Source of the DNA: Helicocarpus griseus UAMH5409
Taxonomy: Eukaryota; Ascomycota; Eurotiomycetes; Onygenales; Ajellomycetaceae
Assembly: GCA_002573585.1 (NCBI GenBank)
Contig: PDNB01000069.1
Location: 1-64,000, forward strand
Reading direction: 5' to 3'
Length of the DNA stretch: 64,000 nucleotides
Part shown: positions 1 to 11,989 of the stretch, in pieces
How the letters are laid out: each line of letters begins with the position of its first letter
How positions within the stretch are numbered: position 1 is the first letter of the stretch
The notes under the pieces: generated by a model
What the model was told of the DNA's origin: nothing
The model's database searches: none
Seen by the model: the letters and a program-made list of their open reading frames with translations, nothing else
Translations under genes and position numbers: made by a program

Positions 1-1256
1 CGGGTTCATCCGCCTATTGTTTCGGCTGGCCATCCGTTCACCTCTGTCATTCTCAGCCTCACCCGTAGCAGCGTCAGGATATTGGGATATTAAGGGTGAT
101 AACGTCGATGGGGATTATTATTGTTCCAAGCCATCATATCTTCTATCAGATATCCCCACTCAGAGAGTCTGGTGAGATTATTGGTGTATATCCACGCTTC
201 GGATTGCAGCGGGGAAAAAAAAAAGCAGAAATAACTTCAGCGAGGCAAAAAATAAAAGGCAGAAGGAGAAATGCGCATGTTGTCATGGCTTTTTTTTCCC
301 TTCACGCCCTCAAGAGCCTGGAACCGAAATGGGCTTAAAAAAAAATGAAAAGTTGCATGAAAGATGCAGTCAGATGACATCTTTCTTTCTTGAACAGAAA
401 CTCGTTCTGTGTTCAGGATTGGTAAGCGGGAAAACGCCTGGCTTCGTTATTGGAGTGCCTCAAGGCGTTGTTGTCTTTTGACAGTCTCGGGTACGGGGTG
501 ACGCTGCAACGTTACACAACATATCAAAGACATTATATGCCCGATAGATGTGTGAGCATGCATGGTTTCCAGAAGCGACTCTCTGGCCATGTGGAAATAT
601 ATATATTCATACTACTCTGCTACTCCGTCGAACGAACAATTGGAGTATAGAGCAAAAATTGGACTTGAAGTGAAGAGTTGAACGGGACAAATGTCTTGCT
701 GGAAGGAAATAAGTTCACGGGCTTAAGGGGCTTTTCCCCAGCTGATGTGCCCGGGCCCTGCGCATTTTTGCTACGTGGGGGCAGGACAAGCCCTATATTC
801 GCGACACTATACTTGAGGGGAAGCTAGAAGAAGGGGATCCAGACTTCTTCATCTGAGAAAATACGGGGTATGCTCTGAACTGTGGAACTGTGGTGTTGGG
901 CCATGGACTTCTGGCCATGCAGCCATGTGATGGCAGCATCTGTATATGCGCTGATTTATGAGCGAGAGGTAAGGCGGAGTGATGTTAGCGGGCAGCATGA
1001 GCATCCGGTGAGCCAAAGTGGCGTTTAGCGGGGAGTTAAGAGGGATATATAAACCTGTGCAGTTCCTGCACAAGTGCCTCCAGTTCAAACTTGTGTTGGG
1101 ATCTCCATTGATTGAGCTGTCAAAGGTGAGTTCGTCTTTGATAGTATAGAGCAAATCATAGAATGCTTGCTGATTGACAGACTAGTTTTGTATCCATTGG
1201 TTAATCTACCTTGAAAACAGCGCAGTAGCTCAGCATTCAGCTGAACACTGCTAGCT
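1..1256. other. intergenic, upstream of lectin gene
   Basis: No coding region could be supported. Short open frames of 60-100 codons on both strands have no recognisable domain and no intron logic connecting them. The last 200 bases are the likely promoter and 5' leader of the lectin gene. Confidence 0.6.
1046..1053 (+). promoter_or_regulatory. TATA box of lectin gene
   Basis: A perfect TATATAAA lies about 210 bases upstream of the lectin start codon, leaving room for a transcription start near 1075-1085 and a leader of about 170 bases. A strong TATA box suggests a regulated rather than constitutive gene. This is inferred from position and sequence only. Confidence 0.5.
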
Positions 1257-2273
1257 ATGCATATCACACCTAGGGCTCTGTCCCTTCTCAACAACGTTGC
1301 CCTGTCTGCCATCTCCTGGTCCAGCGGTCGTCTAGACATCTTTGGTCTGGGAACCAACAATGCCCTCTACCACAAGTGGTGGAATGGAGCATGGGGTCCC
1401 TCCCAAACGGGCTGGGAGAACCTAGGTGGCACTTTCAGCAGCGAACCGGTAGCGGTGTCTTGGGATAGCAATCGCATCGATATCTTCGGCACAGGCACTG
1501 ACAACCAGATGTACCACAAGTGGTGGGATGGTGACTCCTGGGGAGGATGGGAGGGGCTGGGCGGCACATTCTCTAGTCCCCCTACAGTTGTCTCTTGGGC
1601 TCCTAACCGGCTCGACGTCTTCGGTCTGGGCACCAACAATGCGCTCTTCCACAAGTGGTGGGATGGTTCTCAATGGAGCGTTGGGTGGGAGAACCTTGGC
1701 GGTGTCCTGAGCAGCCCGCCTGTCGCCGTCTCCTGGGGAAACAACCGTATTGATCTTTTCGGTTTGGGGACTGATAACCAGATGTTCCACAAGGCATGGG
1801 ATGGTTCGAGCTGGAGCGGATGGCAAGGGCTTGGCGGCGTTTTCAACAGTCAACCTGCTGTAGTCGCCTGGGGTCCTAATCGACTCGACGTCTTCGGTGT
1901 TGGAACAAACAACGCGCTCTTCCATAAATGGTGGGATGGATCCCAATGGAGTTCCGGTTGGGAAAATCTCGGTGGCATCCTGACTAGCCCTCCTTCTGTT
2001 GTCTCCTGGGCCAGCAACCGCATAGATATTTTCGTGACGGGGACGGATAATCAAATGTATCACAAGTGGTGGGATGGGTCGAGATGGGGTGGTTGGGAAG
2101 GGCTTGGGGGTATACTCGATAGCGCCCCGTCGGCTGTCTCTTGGGGTAATGGGAGGCTTGATATCTTCGGTATAGGAACAAATAATGCGATGTACCACAA
2201 GTGGTGGTCTGGCAGCTGGGGTCCTTCACTAACTGGTTGGGAAGGTCTTGGTGGAGTGTTCAATACTCCATGA
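1257..2273 (+). CDS. PLL-type seven-bladed beta-propeller lectin
   Basis: Intronless 338-aa protein made almost entirely of seven tandem repeats of 45-50 residues. Each repeat has an SW core, an N-R-[IL]-D-[IVL]-F strand, a G-T-[ND]-N segment, HKWW (HKAW in repeat 4) and a closing GW-[EQ]-x-LGG. This is the pattern of the bacterial PLL/PHL lectin family (Photorhabdus), seven-bladed propellers that bind fucose and O-methylated sugars. Sugar binding is therefore expected, but the ligand is not known. No signal peptide is visible after the first Met, so the product is probably cytoplasmic or leaves by a non-classical route, as with many fungal defence lectins. Blades 1, 3, 5 and 7 carry TNNA; blades 2, 4 and 6 carry TDNQ. 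The gene stands alone, with no neighbour that explains it. A bacterial origin by transfer is possible: no introns, and the best-known relatives are bacterial. Confidence 0.8.
   Translation: MHITPRALSLLNNVALSAISWSSGRLDIFGLGTNNALYHKWWNGAWGPSQTGWENLGGTFSSEPVAVSWDSNRIDIFGTGTDNQMYHKWWDGDSWGGWEGLGGTFSSPPTVVSWAPNRLDVFGLGTNNALFHKWWDGSQWSVGWENLGGVLSSPPVAVSWGNNRIDLFGLGTDNQMFHKAWDGSSWSGWQGLGGVFNSQPAVVAWGPNRLDVFGVGTNNALFHKWWDGSQWSSGWENLGGILTSPPSVVSWASNRIDIFVTGTDNQMYHKWWDGSRWGGWEGLGGILDSAPSAVSWGNGRLDIFGIGTNNAMYHKWWSGSWGPSLTGWEGLGGVFNTP
1302..2273 (+). repeat. seven tandem propeller-blade repeats
   Basis: Seven in-frame repeats of about 135-150 nt, each encoding one propeller blade of the lectin. Two blade types alternate along the array (A-B-A-B-A-B-A), which points to growth by duplication of a two-blade unit. 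Confidence 0.85.
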
Positions 2274-3271
2274 AGCGATGGACTGACCGGTTGGACGCGA
2301 ATAAATCGCACTTTATCCCCTGACACCCGACCTCTTTCGGCGACGAGGTTCAGTTTCGTTCTTCGTATTAACTGTCCCTATCCGTTTAATTCACCAACAA
2401 CTTTCGTATGTTCCTTAGCCTATCGGCAAAGCTGTTTCCACACTCAAACCATGAAGTTGATCCGTGGGTTGACATATCTCGGCCGGGGAGTATATGACGA
2501 TGATGCAAGGCAGGTTTCGGTCTATTTCGGGTACTTGGCTGAATTGATTGGGCAAGAATTTTGTCCTGATAAAGGTATATTAGCCTGCCGTGGTAATCAA
2601 TATGTAGCGGATTAAATGCATAATCCATCAGGTCTAGCTTTCTCCAAGCAAATCTGCTTGCGTCTACACTATACTTTTGCTCTTTGATCGTAAACTTTTC
2701 GAAAGATGGTCAAGAAATCGGTAGATATTTCTTGTGGGAAGAGTACATGATCAATGCACGTTCTTCTTCTCTTGGGTCTTTGATGATGGCAACTTACCTA
2801 GGCTGAATGATATAAACGAAGCTTACCAGCTAAGGGATTGAGCGAAACTATTCTAGGAGAATGTTGGAAGCACCAAAAATAGCGCTGATAGGTATATTTT
2901 ATAATCAGCTGCCAGTCTTGTACTATTGTACGGAGTACCAAGTATCATGACGATTAATTTCGGCCCCTTCAAAAGAACTCACTGATATCAATGAAGAAAA
3001 GAAGCTCGTAGGTATCGCATAATATGGTAAATACATGGAGCGGAGAACCATAAAGCAACCAAAGTACGGAGTACACATCACCAAAACAGAGAATCGGGGA
3101 ATCGTATTCATCAGCAAATCGCTAGATCAATTTTTGCCATAAAAAAAAAGAGACGCACGCACAAAAAAGGCCGCGGGAAGCAAGATTAAAAAAAAGAATC
3201 ATTACAATCGTCATCATCATCGAAACACACAACCATAGACAACACCAGTCACGCTCCGTACTCATCTCCAA
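2274..3271. other. intergenic, no gene seen
   Basis: Contains the 3' ends of the lectin gene (plus) and of the AIM24-like gene (minus), which converge here. A+T-rich with several A-runs near 3140-3200. No open frame beyond 80 codons and no RNA gene recognised. Confidence 0.6.
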
Positions 3272-4649
3272 TTACGCACCACCACCGCTCGCTCCATTTG
3301 CCATGACCCAAGCGGCAAATGCACCCGGATTCCTCGTCTGCATATATACAGTTCCGGGACCGGTAAATTTGCAAACCAACCCCTCACCGGAACTCATGCC
3401 GGAGATGATACCGCCGGACGCAATGCGCTCCATAACGTATTTGCAGCTCCAGGCGACCAGGTGGCCGTTGTCGACGTTGTACTTTTCGCCGTCGGCAAGC
3501 TGGAAAAAAAATTGCAGTTAGAATAACTTTCCCCCGTCACCGTCATGCAGAAAGAAGAGGGGCGCTAAACATACATCCTTCTTAATAATAGCACCAAAGC
3601 TCTGCATGAACAAAAGCCCGCTTCCGGACATTTTGTACACGAACAGTCCCTCGCCAGAGAACAATGCTTTGCTCAAACCCTGGTTCTTGTAATCCTTGAC
3701 GACGCCTTGGGTAGCGGCTAGGAATGCATCTTTGCCGACAGACCAGGTCTCACTGCCGTTGAGGCGCAGAATAGAAATGTCACCGAGCATTGTAGGAGCG
3801 AGAATGAGTTCTCCGGGTCCTGTGAAGGTCGAAGTCGACATCTCACCGCCGGCAATAAGCTTCTTCATTGAGAACTTGACGGAGCCCTTCAGGGTCATTG
3901 TGGGGGACATGGCAATCATGGCGCCTGTGATAAGAGAACCTTGTTAGTAAATATCTTGTGGATTTGCGCTCAAAGAAATGCGGTTTGAAGCAAAACAAAG
4001 ACGAATTAAACAAACTTCGAGTTTAAGTGACTCAACATACCCGGCTTAGCTTGCAACGGACATCCCATCGCCAATTGAATAGTCAAGATAGTGTTGCTGT
4101 CTCGGTGGCTAACCCGGTAGCTGCCACCATTAAATGTGCCAACATCATCCGCCGATGTCGACTGCACCCCGACGAATTGCCCCTGGGGCGGAGCTCCACT
4201 CTGAATATGCTGCATCTTTTCAGGCGGCGAAGGCGACGACTGTTGTGGTGGGGAGAATCCGCCAGCAGGGGGTGGAGAGGTTTGACCTCCGGGCGGCGGG
4301 TAGTTAAAGTTCTGGGGTGGAGGTGGATAGCCGCCCTGGTTTGGGGGTGGTGGGTATGCTATGCGAATCTGTCAGTTTATATGCTGGTTCCGTCACTGTG
4401 CTATGATGCATAAGGAAGTTTTTGGTGGGAGAGTGGCTGAAATCGTGTAACCAGCTCTCTTGCGGAGATATGTATGAAGGTACTGGAGATTGACGCACCT
4501 TGCTGCTGGTTTGGAGCTGAACAGTTTGTGATGATTTCATGTCAGCTTGGGATTTACATAAACCGCAAAGAAAAGCTAAAGAAAGAATGATTAATCCTAC
4601 GGGGATAATAACCTCCCTGGGGAGGTTGTTGTTGGCCTTGGTACGACAT
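3272..4649 (-). CDS. AIM24-family protein (DUF124, TRAP-like fold)
   Basis: Five exons on the minus strand: 4601-4649, 4499-4516, 4041-4358, 3575-3924 and 3272-3499, giving 963 nt and 320 aa. All junctions are GT-AG and all phases agree. The first ~100 residues are Pro/Gln/Tyr-rich (start MSYQGQQQPPQGG, then YPPPPNQGG-type runs). The rest is an AIM24 domain: N-T-I-L-T-I-Q-L near its start, a GPGELILAP strand, and an LVAW...FTGPGTVYMQTRNP end typical of the family. Bacterial members form a TRAP-like beta-barrel, and yeast Aim24 is a mitochondrial protein needed for MICOS integrity. This version has no obvious mitochondrial presequence and instead a low-complexity N-terminus, so it is probably a cytosolic paralogue of unknown role. 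Exon 2 is a microexon of only 18 nt. Confidence 0.85.
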
Positions 4650-7608
4650 TCTTGGTAATTAGATCAGTATACAAAGAAAGCGGAGTAGAAACGGAAGAAT
4701 ATCGAGGGCGTTCAAGAGGAAAAGTCGCAAGGAAATGGTTCCGATGGACTTGAAAAGAGAATAGGCCAAAGGAAATAAAATTATAAATTAATCGGAAAAA
4801 TAAAAACCATCAAGCCAAGTAAAATATTAAACAGATGTTGGTGGGAAGAAATGCGCAACTGGAAAGCGGGGAGCAAGCTCAGCTAAATATATGCAGAGGG
4901 CTGAGAAAGATCGTCGAAGAATTGTATCTGGCCCAAAGACATCCTTTAGGCCTCAGCGGCTAGGCGCTGACAAGGTTAGGCCGACTCTATTATTATTGTA
5001 GGAGAATGGGACCGTGGCGGGGGTCATCCAAGACCAACTGAAGCTGCTTCAAACAGCCCAACAAATACCATGAGGTTCCGCCATAAAAAGTAGAACGATC
5101 ACAATGCCAAAAGCAAAACCGCAATTGGCTTATTGTCCCCAACAAGGCGTATTTTAGGATGAAAAGAGCGAAGCAAGCAAGCAAACGGGGAAATAGAAAG
5201 TCACAGCCATTGGGGACGAATGGGGCATATACGCAGTACAGGTGTCAATCGACAGGCTGAAGAGTTCAAAAATAACCCAAGGAAGTGAAAGGGGAGAGCG
5301 CTAGGTGCTTGATAGACATACAGATTGCAAAAACGGTGCTAGTTCCTCCGTCTGGTGGGGCGTGCTGGCGGCTAGAATGCTGTGATCGAAGACCCTCCGA
5401 GATAAGTCTGCATCTGTGGAGGCGGTCAAGCTCTCAGCGGTAAAGTGTGGGATACAATGCTTTATCAATCGGAGTCAACGATCGAGTCAATATCAGTAAT
5501 GGTGCTTTATGTGCTTTGAAATACGGCAGGGAAAGAGCCCAAAATAATGCGGCGGCCATGGTTACGGCAGGGTGGCATGAAGCTTTTAAGCTTGTCAGGA
5601 TCAAAGACTCGAAGAGAGAAGAGGCGCTGTGACCTGTCGGAGCTGACATGAGTTTGACACTGGCACCCCCGTGGAGCCCACTACTCCTAGCATTCATCCA
5701 TAGCGGCGCTTGCTGCCTTTCTTCTCCTCTCGGAGCCAATGACACTCCCCATGAGCACTGACTTCGTCAAAGTTATCTTGAGGCAAACGACGCACGCACG
5801 TTCTTCGTCTCTGACTTTCGTGTCCAATTCTCAGCCGCCATGCAGACTATCGCCCATGTGGGGTCGTTGTGGAAGTCAAACCTTGCGGCGAATACGAGAA
5901 ACTGTAACCCCTCATTGTTGGCCGGTGATCGATTATTGAAACTGTCGAAAGCCCAACGTCTGGTTTGAAGCTAGCTCTCAGACAACGTTAAATCGTGACG
6001 CACTATATGCACAACTGCAAATAGAATATCTCTCTGGTGGTCGGTTCGCGACCTGCTCTGCTAGAACCAAAACCGAGAGAATAGAGCTTTCGTTGACCAC
6101 TGACATGTTCTGTTAAAGTCAAGTCTTGCAAAGAGATCCCGGCCGCAAGGGTTGAATCAGGGAATGAGAATAGCTGCAGACGTTTCTGGGTGTACAATAC
6201 CAGTTGGTGGGATGAGTCAATTGTCAGTTGGCAATGTTTATCCGGGTTCCTTGCTAAAGCTCTAAATTCTTGGGGTGGCTGTGCTGCCCCAGATTTGAGA
6301 CTTGACAGTTGCACAGCCGAATATCAAAAAACGAAACATTGCTGGACTGGTTTTGCTGCGGATGCGGGAAAAGTCTGCTGGACTTGCTGGGGGACGGGTT
6401 CAAAAACTGGAGCACCGGGCTCGATGTTTTCACGGGTTGACGTCAGTATGGCCTCTCTCCTGCGAAATCGGAATAACCAATTTAAAAATTCCAATGCAAG
6501 TATGTATATGAAATCAAGCTACACAAGCATGGCATCTACAGTATAGGTTGTTGATATATTGTAAGAACCTGAGGAAAACCCAAAAACAAGAAAGAAGACC
6601 ACTCCAGGTGTTTCATTTGACTCCAAAAAAAAAAAAAAAAAAAAAGCAAGAGCACGCGCTCTACTGTAGTATCAAATGAGAAAAATCCATCAGACCATAT
6701 TTCAAACCCCACCAGACCAAGACAAACGAAACCAAGCAATGTACTTTCTGCTGCGTTATGTTTCTGGATATCATATCCCATTTCCCGACAGGCGAGACCC
6801 AGCGGCGTACTAGTATGGAAGACGACAGCTTCTTGACCTGGTCATACACCAACCGCCTCGAAAATGACAGACGGGCGAATAAGAAAGAAACAACTCGGAA
6901 ACCACGCAAGCAAAATTGGCAAAAGGACAGACATTAGGAGAAACGGCACAGGATGGCACCGCCATAATTAGTAGGAAAAGGGAAAACTTAGGATAGACAT
7001 GGGAAAAAGGAAAAGTGTTAGGTAGGAAAAGTAGTCATGAGGAAAAGAAGAGAGTAAAGAGCTTCAACCAAAAGTTAGCCTGCCATGAGGATGCCACTAA
7101 TTTCTATGAATATTCGTTTCGTTCGAGCGTCGTGGAGTAGCAAAAGGCGGCGTATTCATGTTAGGTGTATAGTCGGTATCATGAGATCGGTCATTTGAGG
7201 AACGGATGCAAGAGTGAAAGTATAGTACAGTGGGAAAGGTTGCATCCCAATGTAGAGGCGAAATAATCCATCAAAACAGGAGAAGCCATACAGAGGGGAA
7301 ATTGCCACGGTATTGGATGTGTTGCTCAAGTAGCCATCACGAGTAGCTTTGTGGGCGATGGCTGGCAAAGGACGTAAGCAGCACCGTAGCTCATAGGATT
7401 TGAGAGTAGTATGAGCTAAATAACGTCCCAGGCCCTCCTACCTACAGCTCACTGTCCCTTGATCTTATTGTGAAGAAAGTAAATCCCAAGTCATAGAGAA
7501 CCACCAACGCCGAATTTTCCATGCTGAAGTCCCATATCTTCCGAACCAGCACAGGCCCAATACATAAGGAAATCGATATTCGAAAGCAAATGGGATAAAT
7601 AAATAGGC
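4650..7608. other. intergenic, no gene supported
   Basis: About 3 kb between the AIM24-like start and the SH3-gene stop. Open frames up to 118 codons occur (for example around 6190-6546) but overlap frames of similar length on the other strand, lack ATG starts or domains, and look random. A run of about 20 A lies near 6625-6645. The long 3' flank of the SH3 gene (7000-7608) may be UTR. Confidence 0.5.
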
Positions 7609-8523
7609 TTAGAAGATGCCGTTGACGATTTTGGAGCCCATTGTGGCACCGGCACCGAAAATTGCTGAGCACGCAAGTTAGCAAAAGTTATGAGTCATTA
7701 CATGTTCGGCTCATAGAGGAAACGGTAAATAACCAGACATACCAGCATTGCCCATTTTCTTCCCGAACTTCTTTCCGTTCTCCTCGAACTTGCTGGGCCT
7801 TCCATGGCCCTGCGATCCAGACGAACCTGAATGGGCCACCTCTAGCGGCATATTGCCATAACCGCTGACTGGTTGCGGCGAATGAATTGTCGATTTCTCC
7901 TCAATGACACTGACGTATGTTCGAGGGAAGATTCCTTCAAGCTGTGTACGCTCGTTCCGACCACGCCACCCTATGCCTACGGTTAGCATCTATCATCAAC
8001 TGAAGGTATATAACACCATCTGCGACATACAGTCATTGTTCATGTGCTCGAGAACCTGAATTCTATCCTGAGGCTGCAAGGCCAAATCGCCAGCGTCTGT
8101 GGGGGTGTAGGCGTAAAGAGCAGACGCGATGGACAAGACTGGGGGCCCCGAAGCGTAGGCTGGGGGTGGAAGGGGATCGTGGTATGGTTGTGGTTCTGGG
8201 CTCTTCTCATTCAACCGCAGCGTCGACATTTGGTTCGATGGGGGAGGAGATTCCACCGCTGGCTGTTGCAGCGAAGCATTGAGTTGTGCATTGCTAGGAA
8301 GTTGGGAAAGGATAAAGGAGCATTGGTCTGCGGTAATAAATGATGTATCCGCGAGGAATTCCAGTTCCTAGATTGTAACAGATTGGTTAGGATGAGAGCT
8401 CGTTTTGAAGCATGAAATTATGACAGCGTCAATAGTCCCTAGAGGAGAGGGAGTACTGACTGAGCGGATGGTTCTTAAAGACCGTTTGGCCTGGTGGATG
8501 GAGGTCTCGGTTTGTGGAGGCAT
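7609..8523 (-). CDS. SH3-domain protein, Lsb1/Pin3 type
   Basis: Four exons (8461-8523, 8031-8367, 7743-7970, 7609-7664), 684 nt, 227 aa; every junction is GT-AG and in phase. The N-terminus MPPQTETSIHQAKRSLRTI and the C-terminus AIFGAGATMGSKIVNGIF are hallmarks of the fungal Lsb1/Pin3 family. A complete SH3 domain spans residues ~104-157 (ALYAYTP ... NNDWWRGR ... GIFPRTYV), and the codon for the first binding-site Trp is split by intron 2. A PPAY motif at ~89-92 is a PY site; in yeast the homologues bind Rsp5 through PY motifs and Las17/WASP through the SH3, linking actin patches, endocytosis and prion induction. The same role here is inferred. Family identity is firm; the exact orthologue (Lsb1 or Pin3) cannot be told. 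Confidence 0.9.
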
Positions 8524-11500
8524 AGTTGTCGACAAGTCAGGACAGAGGGTGAGCGAGTGTACTTGTATTCAAGGGAATCGGCCCGGAACCAGTAGGAACT
8601 GGGCGTTTACAGAGAGGCTCTCGATAAGACGGACGAGAGACGGAGATGAGAGATATCAAGTGAGGATGTGGTATATGGAGGATGGAGGACGGAGGATATG
8701 AGGGTGAGGGTGAGGTTGCGGGTGAGGTTGAGGTTGCAGGAGGAAGAAGTGAAGTGCGGATAAGGTGTCGATGGCTGACTGCACAACTAACCAACTTGTT
8801 CACGAGGGTTGCACGCCTGCAGGCGCCGACTAAGACCAGAACAACGGAGGCCTATTATTAAGATATTATTATTATTACACCGCCAACACCAGGGCTCTGG
8901 ACAGCCTAAGCCTGTATTTATGATTTTATGAGCAATACTCTATTCTTTTCTCTGATTCTCTGCAAATGCGTTCCTCCAGTGTTACAGAGTACGGTAACAG
9001 AAATACACAGCAATTCCTGCTAAAAATATCCATCTCAGCCCTGTCTCCGCCAATGACGGCTGATAGCGGGCCTGGTATACGTAATCTACGCCGTATGCCA
9101 TTACAACTCCGGTCGACTTACCAGCAGTTCGCCCGCAAACTACAAGGGGAAAATTACAGGGAAGAAGACTTTGAAAGTGTCCTATTATTATTTATTATTC
9201 CCCCGCCCAGACATCTCTGGGCGGCTCGGCATTTTGTCAAAGAAGACATGGGCCTGTTTGAGATTGCGGAGTTGGGCGGATGCTGGATTGCCGACTCCGC
9301 AAAAAGAGAATTGGGAAACGATAATAGGTTAAATACTGAAGAGGGGGGAGAATATTTTGTCCGCTCTTCACAATAGGCTGCCTGGAAAGTCACCAAATCC
9401 ATTTCGATGGGCATCTGATGTTGTTTCGCATCGACAGTCCTCTCTCTAACTGCACTCTCAAATATACGCATGTGGCAGTGAATAATCCTGTTTTAACTTG
9501 CGAGATAGCCAGCCCTGTGGCCCCATAGCCTCTGCCGATCTCTCTGCTCACTGCAACGCGGGCGCAGATCATTTTTTGACATCCTTCGGCCATCGCCAGC
9601 TCGTTGCTAGTTCAGGAACGGTGCATCTGCTGAACCATTCGGAGTAGTGCCTCCAGGATGTCTGCTCTACTTAATGTCAGTAAAAATAGTTATGTGTCTC
9701 CTTCACGTGTCATCGCCAATTCTTGACAGAGGGGTTCGTCAGACCTGGATGTCCTACATTTGAGTCATAACTACTACGCTGGAAAACTTTGGGTAACACA
9801 CACAAACGTACGAATATATATATGCCGACGGAGAAAGATGCAAGGATGTTGTGAGAGTCGGACTGGTAGAAAGACTGAAACGTACCTGCTAATTAAGCGG
9901 CGTCAACGACTGGCAGTCGCGGTATAGAGGTGTATTATTCGCGAAATAATCAAGTAGTTATGAGAGCGGTCGTAGGACATGGTGTTTGAATCAGTTTGAG
10001 CTTATAAATTCGAACACATGATATTCGAGCAAATTTAATCTTGGGTGATTTCACTGGCCTGATCTTCAGGTAACAGTTGGAATCAAGGTTCAAGTTTGGC
10101 GCCAACTTCAAAAATGGTGGATAGATGCGACGACTAACTATCAATGATGTATTCGCACTTTCCAGGCCCTGTTTCCAACGGCCGATATTAACGAGGGGAA
10201 AGCGGTACATAATTTTGACACGCTCTGGGAATGCCACACTGGGAAAACCTGCAGGTGCTGCTCACAATTCCGCGGAACAGAGGTGTGGCGTGGCTTTGTT
10301 TTTTTCGGAAGAAGTGAAGCAATTGGCCTTTTGTTTGTGTGCATCGGCTTGAACGATTGGCGGGGATAGGTGACACGGCATACAAACATGCATGGCTGGC
10401 ATCCCTTACTCTGCTCGGAAAAAAAGTCCCTGCAGCCTGCAGATGCAATTTGGTTCTCCGTAAAGAATAAACATCGCAATTTGATATTGGAGGCTTTTTG
10501 GAAGTTCTGATATAAGAGCAAAGAATCTAGACTGATTCTTCAGTTTGCCAGCATTACTAATGACATCCAGTCAACGTTATATACAGCATTACAATCCCTT
10601 TATCGTTATGCGCGTGTTCTAATGAATCTTCGTCCTGACATACTTTGAGTGGATATTTTTTTCCCGTCAAAAGGCATTGACAAACTTTATCTAATAGCGG
10701 TAACTTCAAGAGTTCTCGGGTTGAGCACAGTGGGAAACTGAAACCCTGGCCATTCGCGAATAGTACAGCAGTGGGGATCCCTATATCTTCCGAGGTCATA
10801 AACAACTATCCGCGCAGTGTGAAACTTGATGGCTCGACAAAGTTGAGAGCTCCAGAATAGAAGAGAAAAAAGAGTAAGGATTAGTTATACGAAGAAGGAG
10901 AGAGACGTTAATGAGATAGGAAACGTAATTTAAAAATCTCAAAGCTGTGTTAAGTAGAAAAGAATCGCTTTCTCAGTGTGCTTCCTTTATTCAAAGCTGA
11001 AGCTAGTATTGATCGCATACAGTTAACTATTTCAGATATTTTTGTACGATGAATATTGAGCCGTTTCAAAAGGCTTGACAACACAAGGAGATCCTCACTT
11101 TCCCCTCATACAGAGTACAGGTCAATTAATCAATGGCTTGAATGGAGAGCAGGAATGACGATGTTGAATTTAAGGTTATAAGGTTATTTGGAAACCCGAA
11201 GAATAAACTCAAAGACCATGCGAGGCTAAACTCTAGCTATTAATTTTATTGGTTCAGGGAGTGTAAAGTGGGTCTATATGTACTTTGAGCACAAATACTA
11301 TCCCTGTTCCGGGTTAGTGTATTCCCTTCGCCCGCTAAACTCAACAACCTTGAAATGATTCAATGAGCATCATCTACGAGTCAACGAAGTCTACGACAAC
11401 CTACAACCTCAGGATTGTATTTTTAATCCCTTGTGTTTTGATGTCGATAGGCACATCCGTTACTTCCAGCAAAGGAAATAAAAATAAGCGGTGATTCACG

Positions 11501-11989
11501 GTTGTTGACTCAATCGCCAGGACTGATATACAGTGAATAATTTTCTTGATAGTAATATCTATTCTATGTAACTTAATATATATAACTAACCAGTGAGAAA
11601 ATTTCAGACTCTCTGCGGCCTGAAACTGACCATTTCAAAACCCCAAGCAATATTTCAATCCATACTTACTATTTTATGAATTGCGTTGAAACCACAATCT
11701 TTGTGTGACCCTCTGTCGAGTTATGGCTGACACAAAAGAAAATCGTGCCACACTTGAGTGAATCGCAATGAACCGGAAAGACGCAGGGAAAAAGGTAAAT
11801 ATCTTTCCTATGCAAATACCTGCTTGTTCTTACAGTTCACCGATGCATATTTCCTCCCAACAGAGTACAGCCTGCTTTTCAAATTCGTCCTTTCTAGCAG
11901 GATTTTTCAGCTTACCTATAACTCGAACCATTTCCCTGCAGACAAGAACCCGTCAAGCTGCCCTTTTTCAGGCTGCCTGAAACGAAGTC
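8524..11989. other. long intergenic region, partly AT-rich
   Basis: Contains the promoter of the SH3 gene (GA/GGTGAGG-rich repeats near 8690-8750). No coding region is supported. Open frames of 67-136 codons (for example 8966-9376 plus, 10141-10521 minus) overlap one another on opposite strands and show no domain. From about 10.5 to 11.8 kb the sequence is visibly A+T-rich with few long frames, which could be a decayed repeat, but I see no terminal repeats or transposase remnants. Confidence 0.45.

Noticed and set aside
1367..2326. Long minus-strand frames (up to 258 codons) under the lectin gene
   Set aside because: They are antisense shadows produced by the regular blade repeats.
6003..6546. 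Overlapping 103- and 118-codon frames on opposite strands
   Set aside because: No ATG for the plus frame, no domain, no intron logic, and mutual overlap; judged random.
10125..10521. Frames of 75-126 codons in the AT-rich spacer
   Set aside because: Three overlapping frames on two strands without any recognisable feature.
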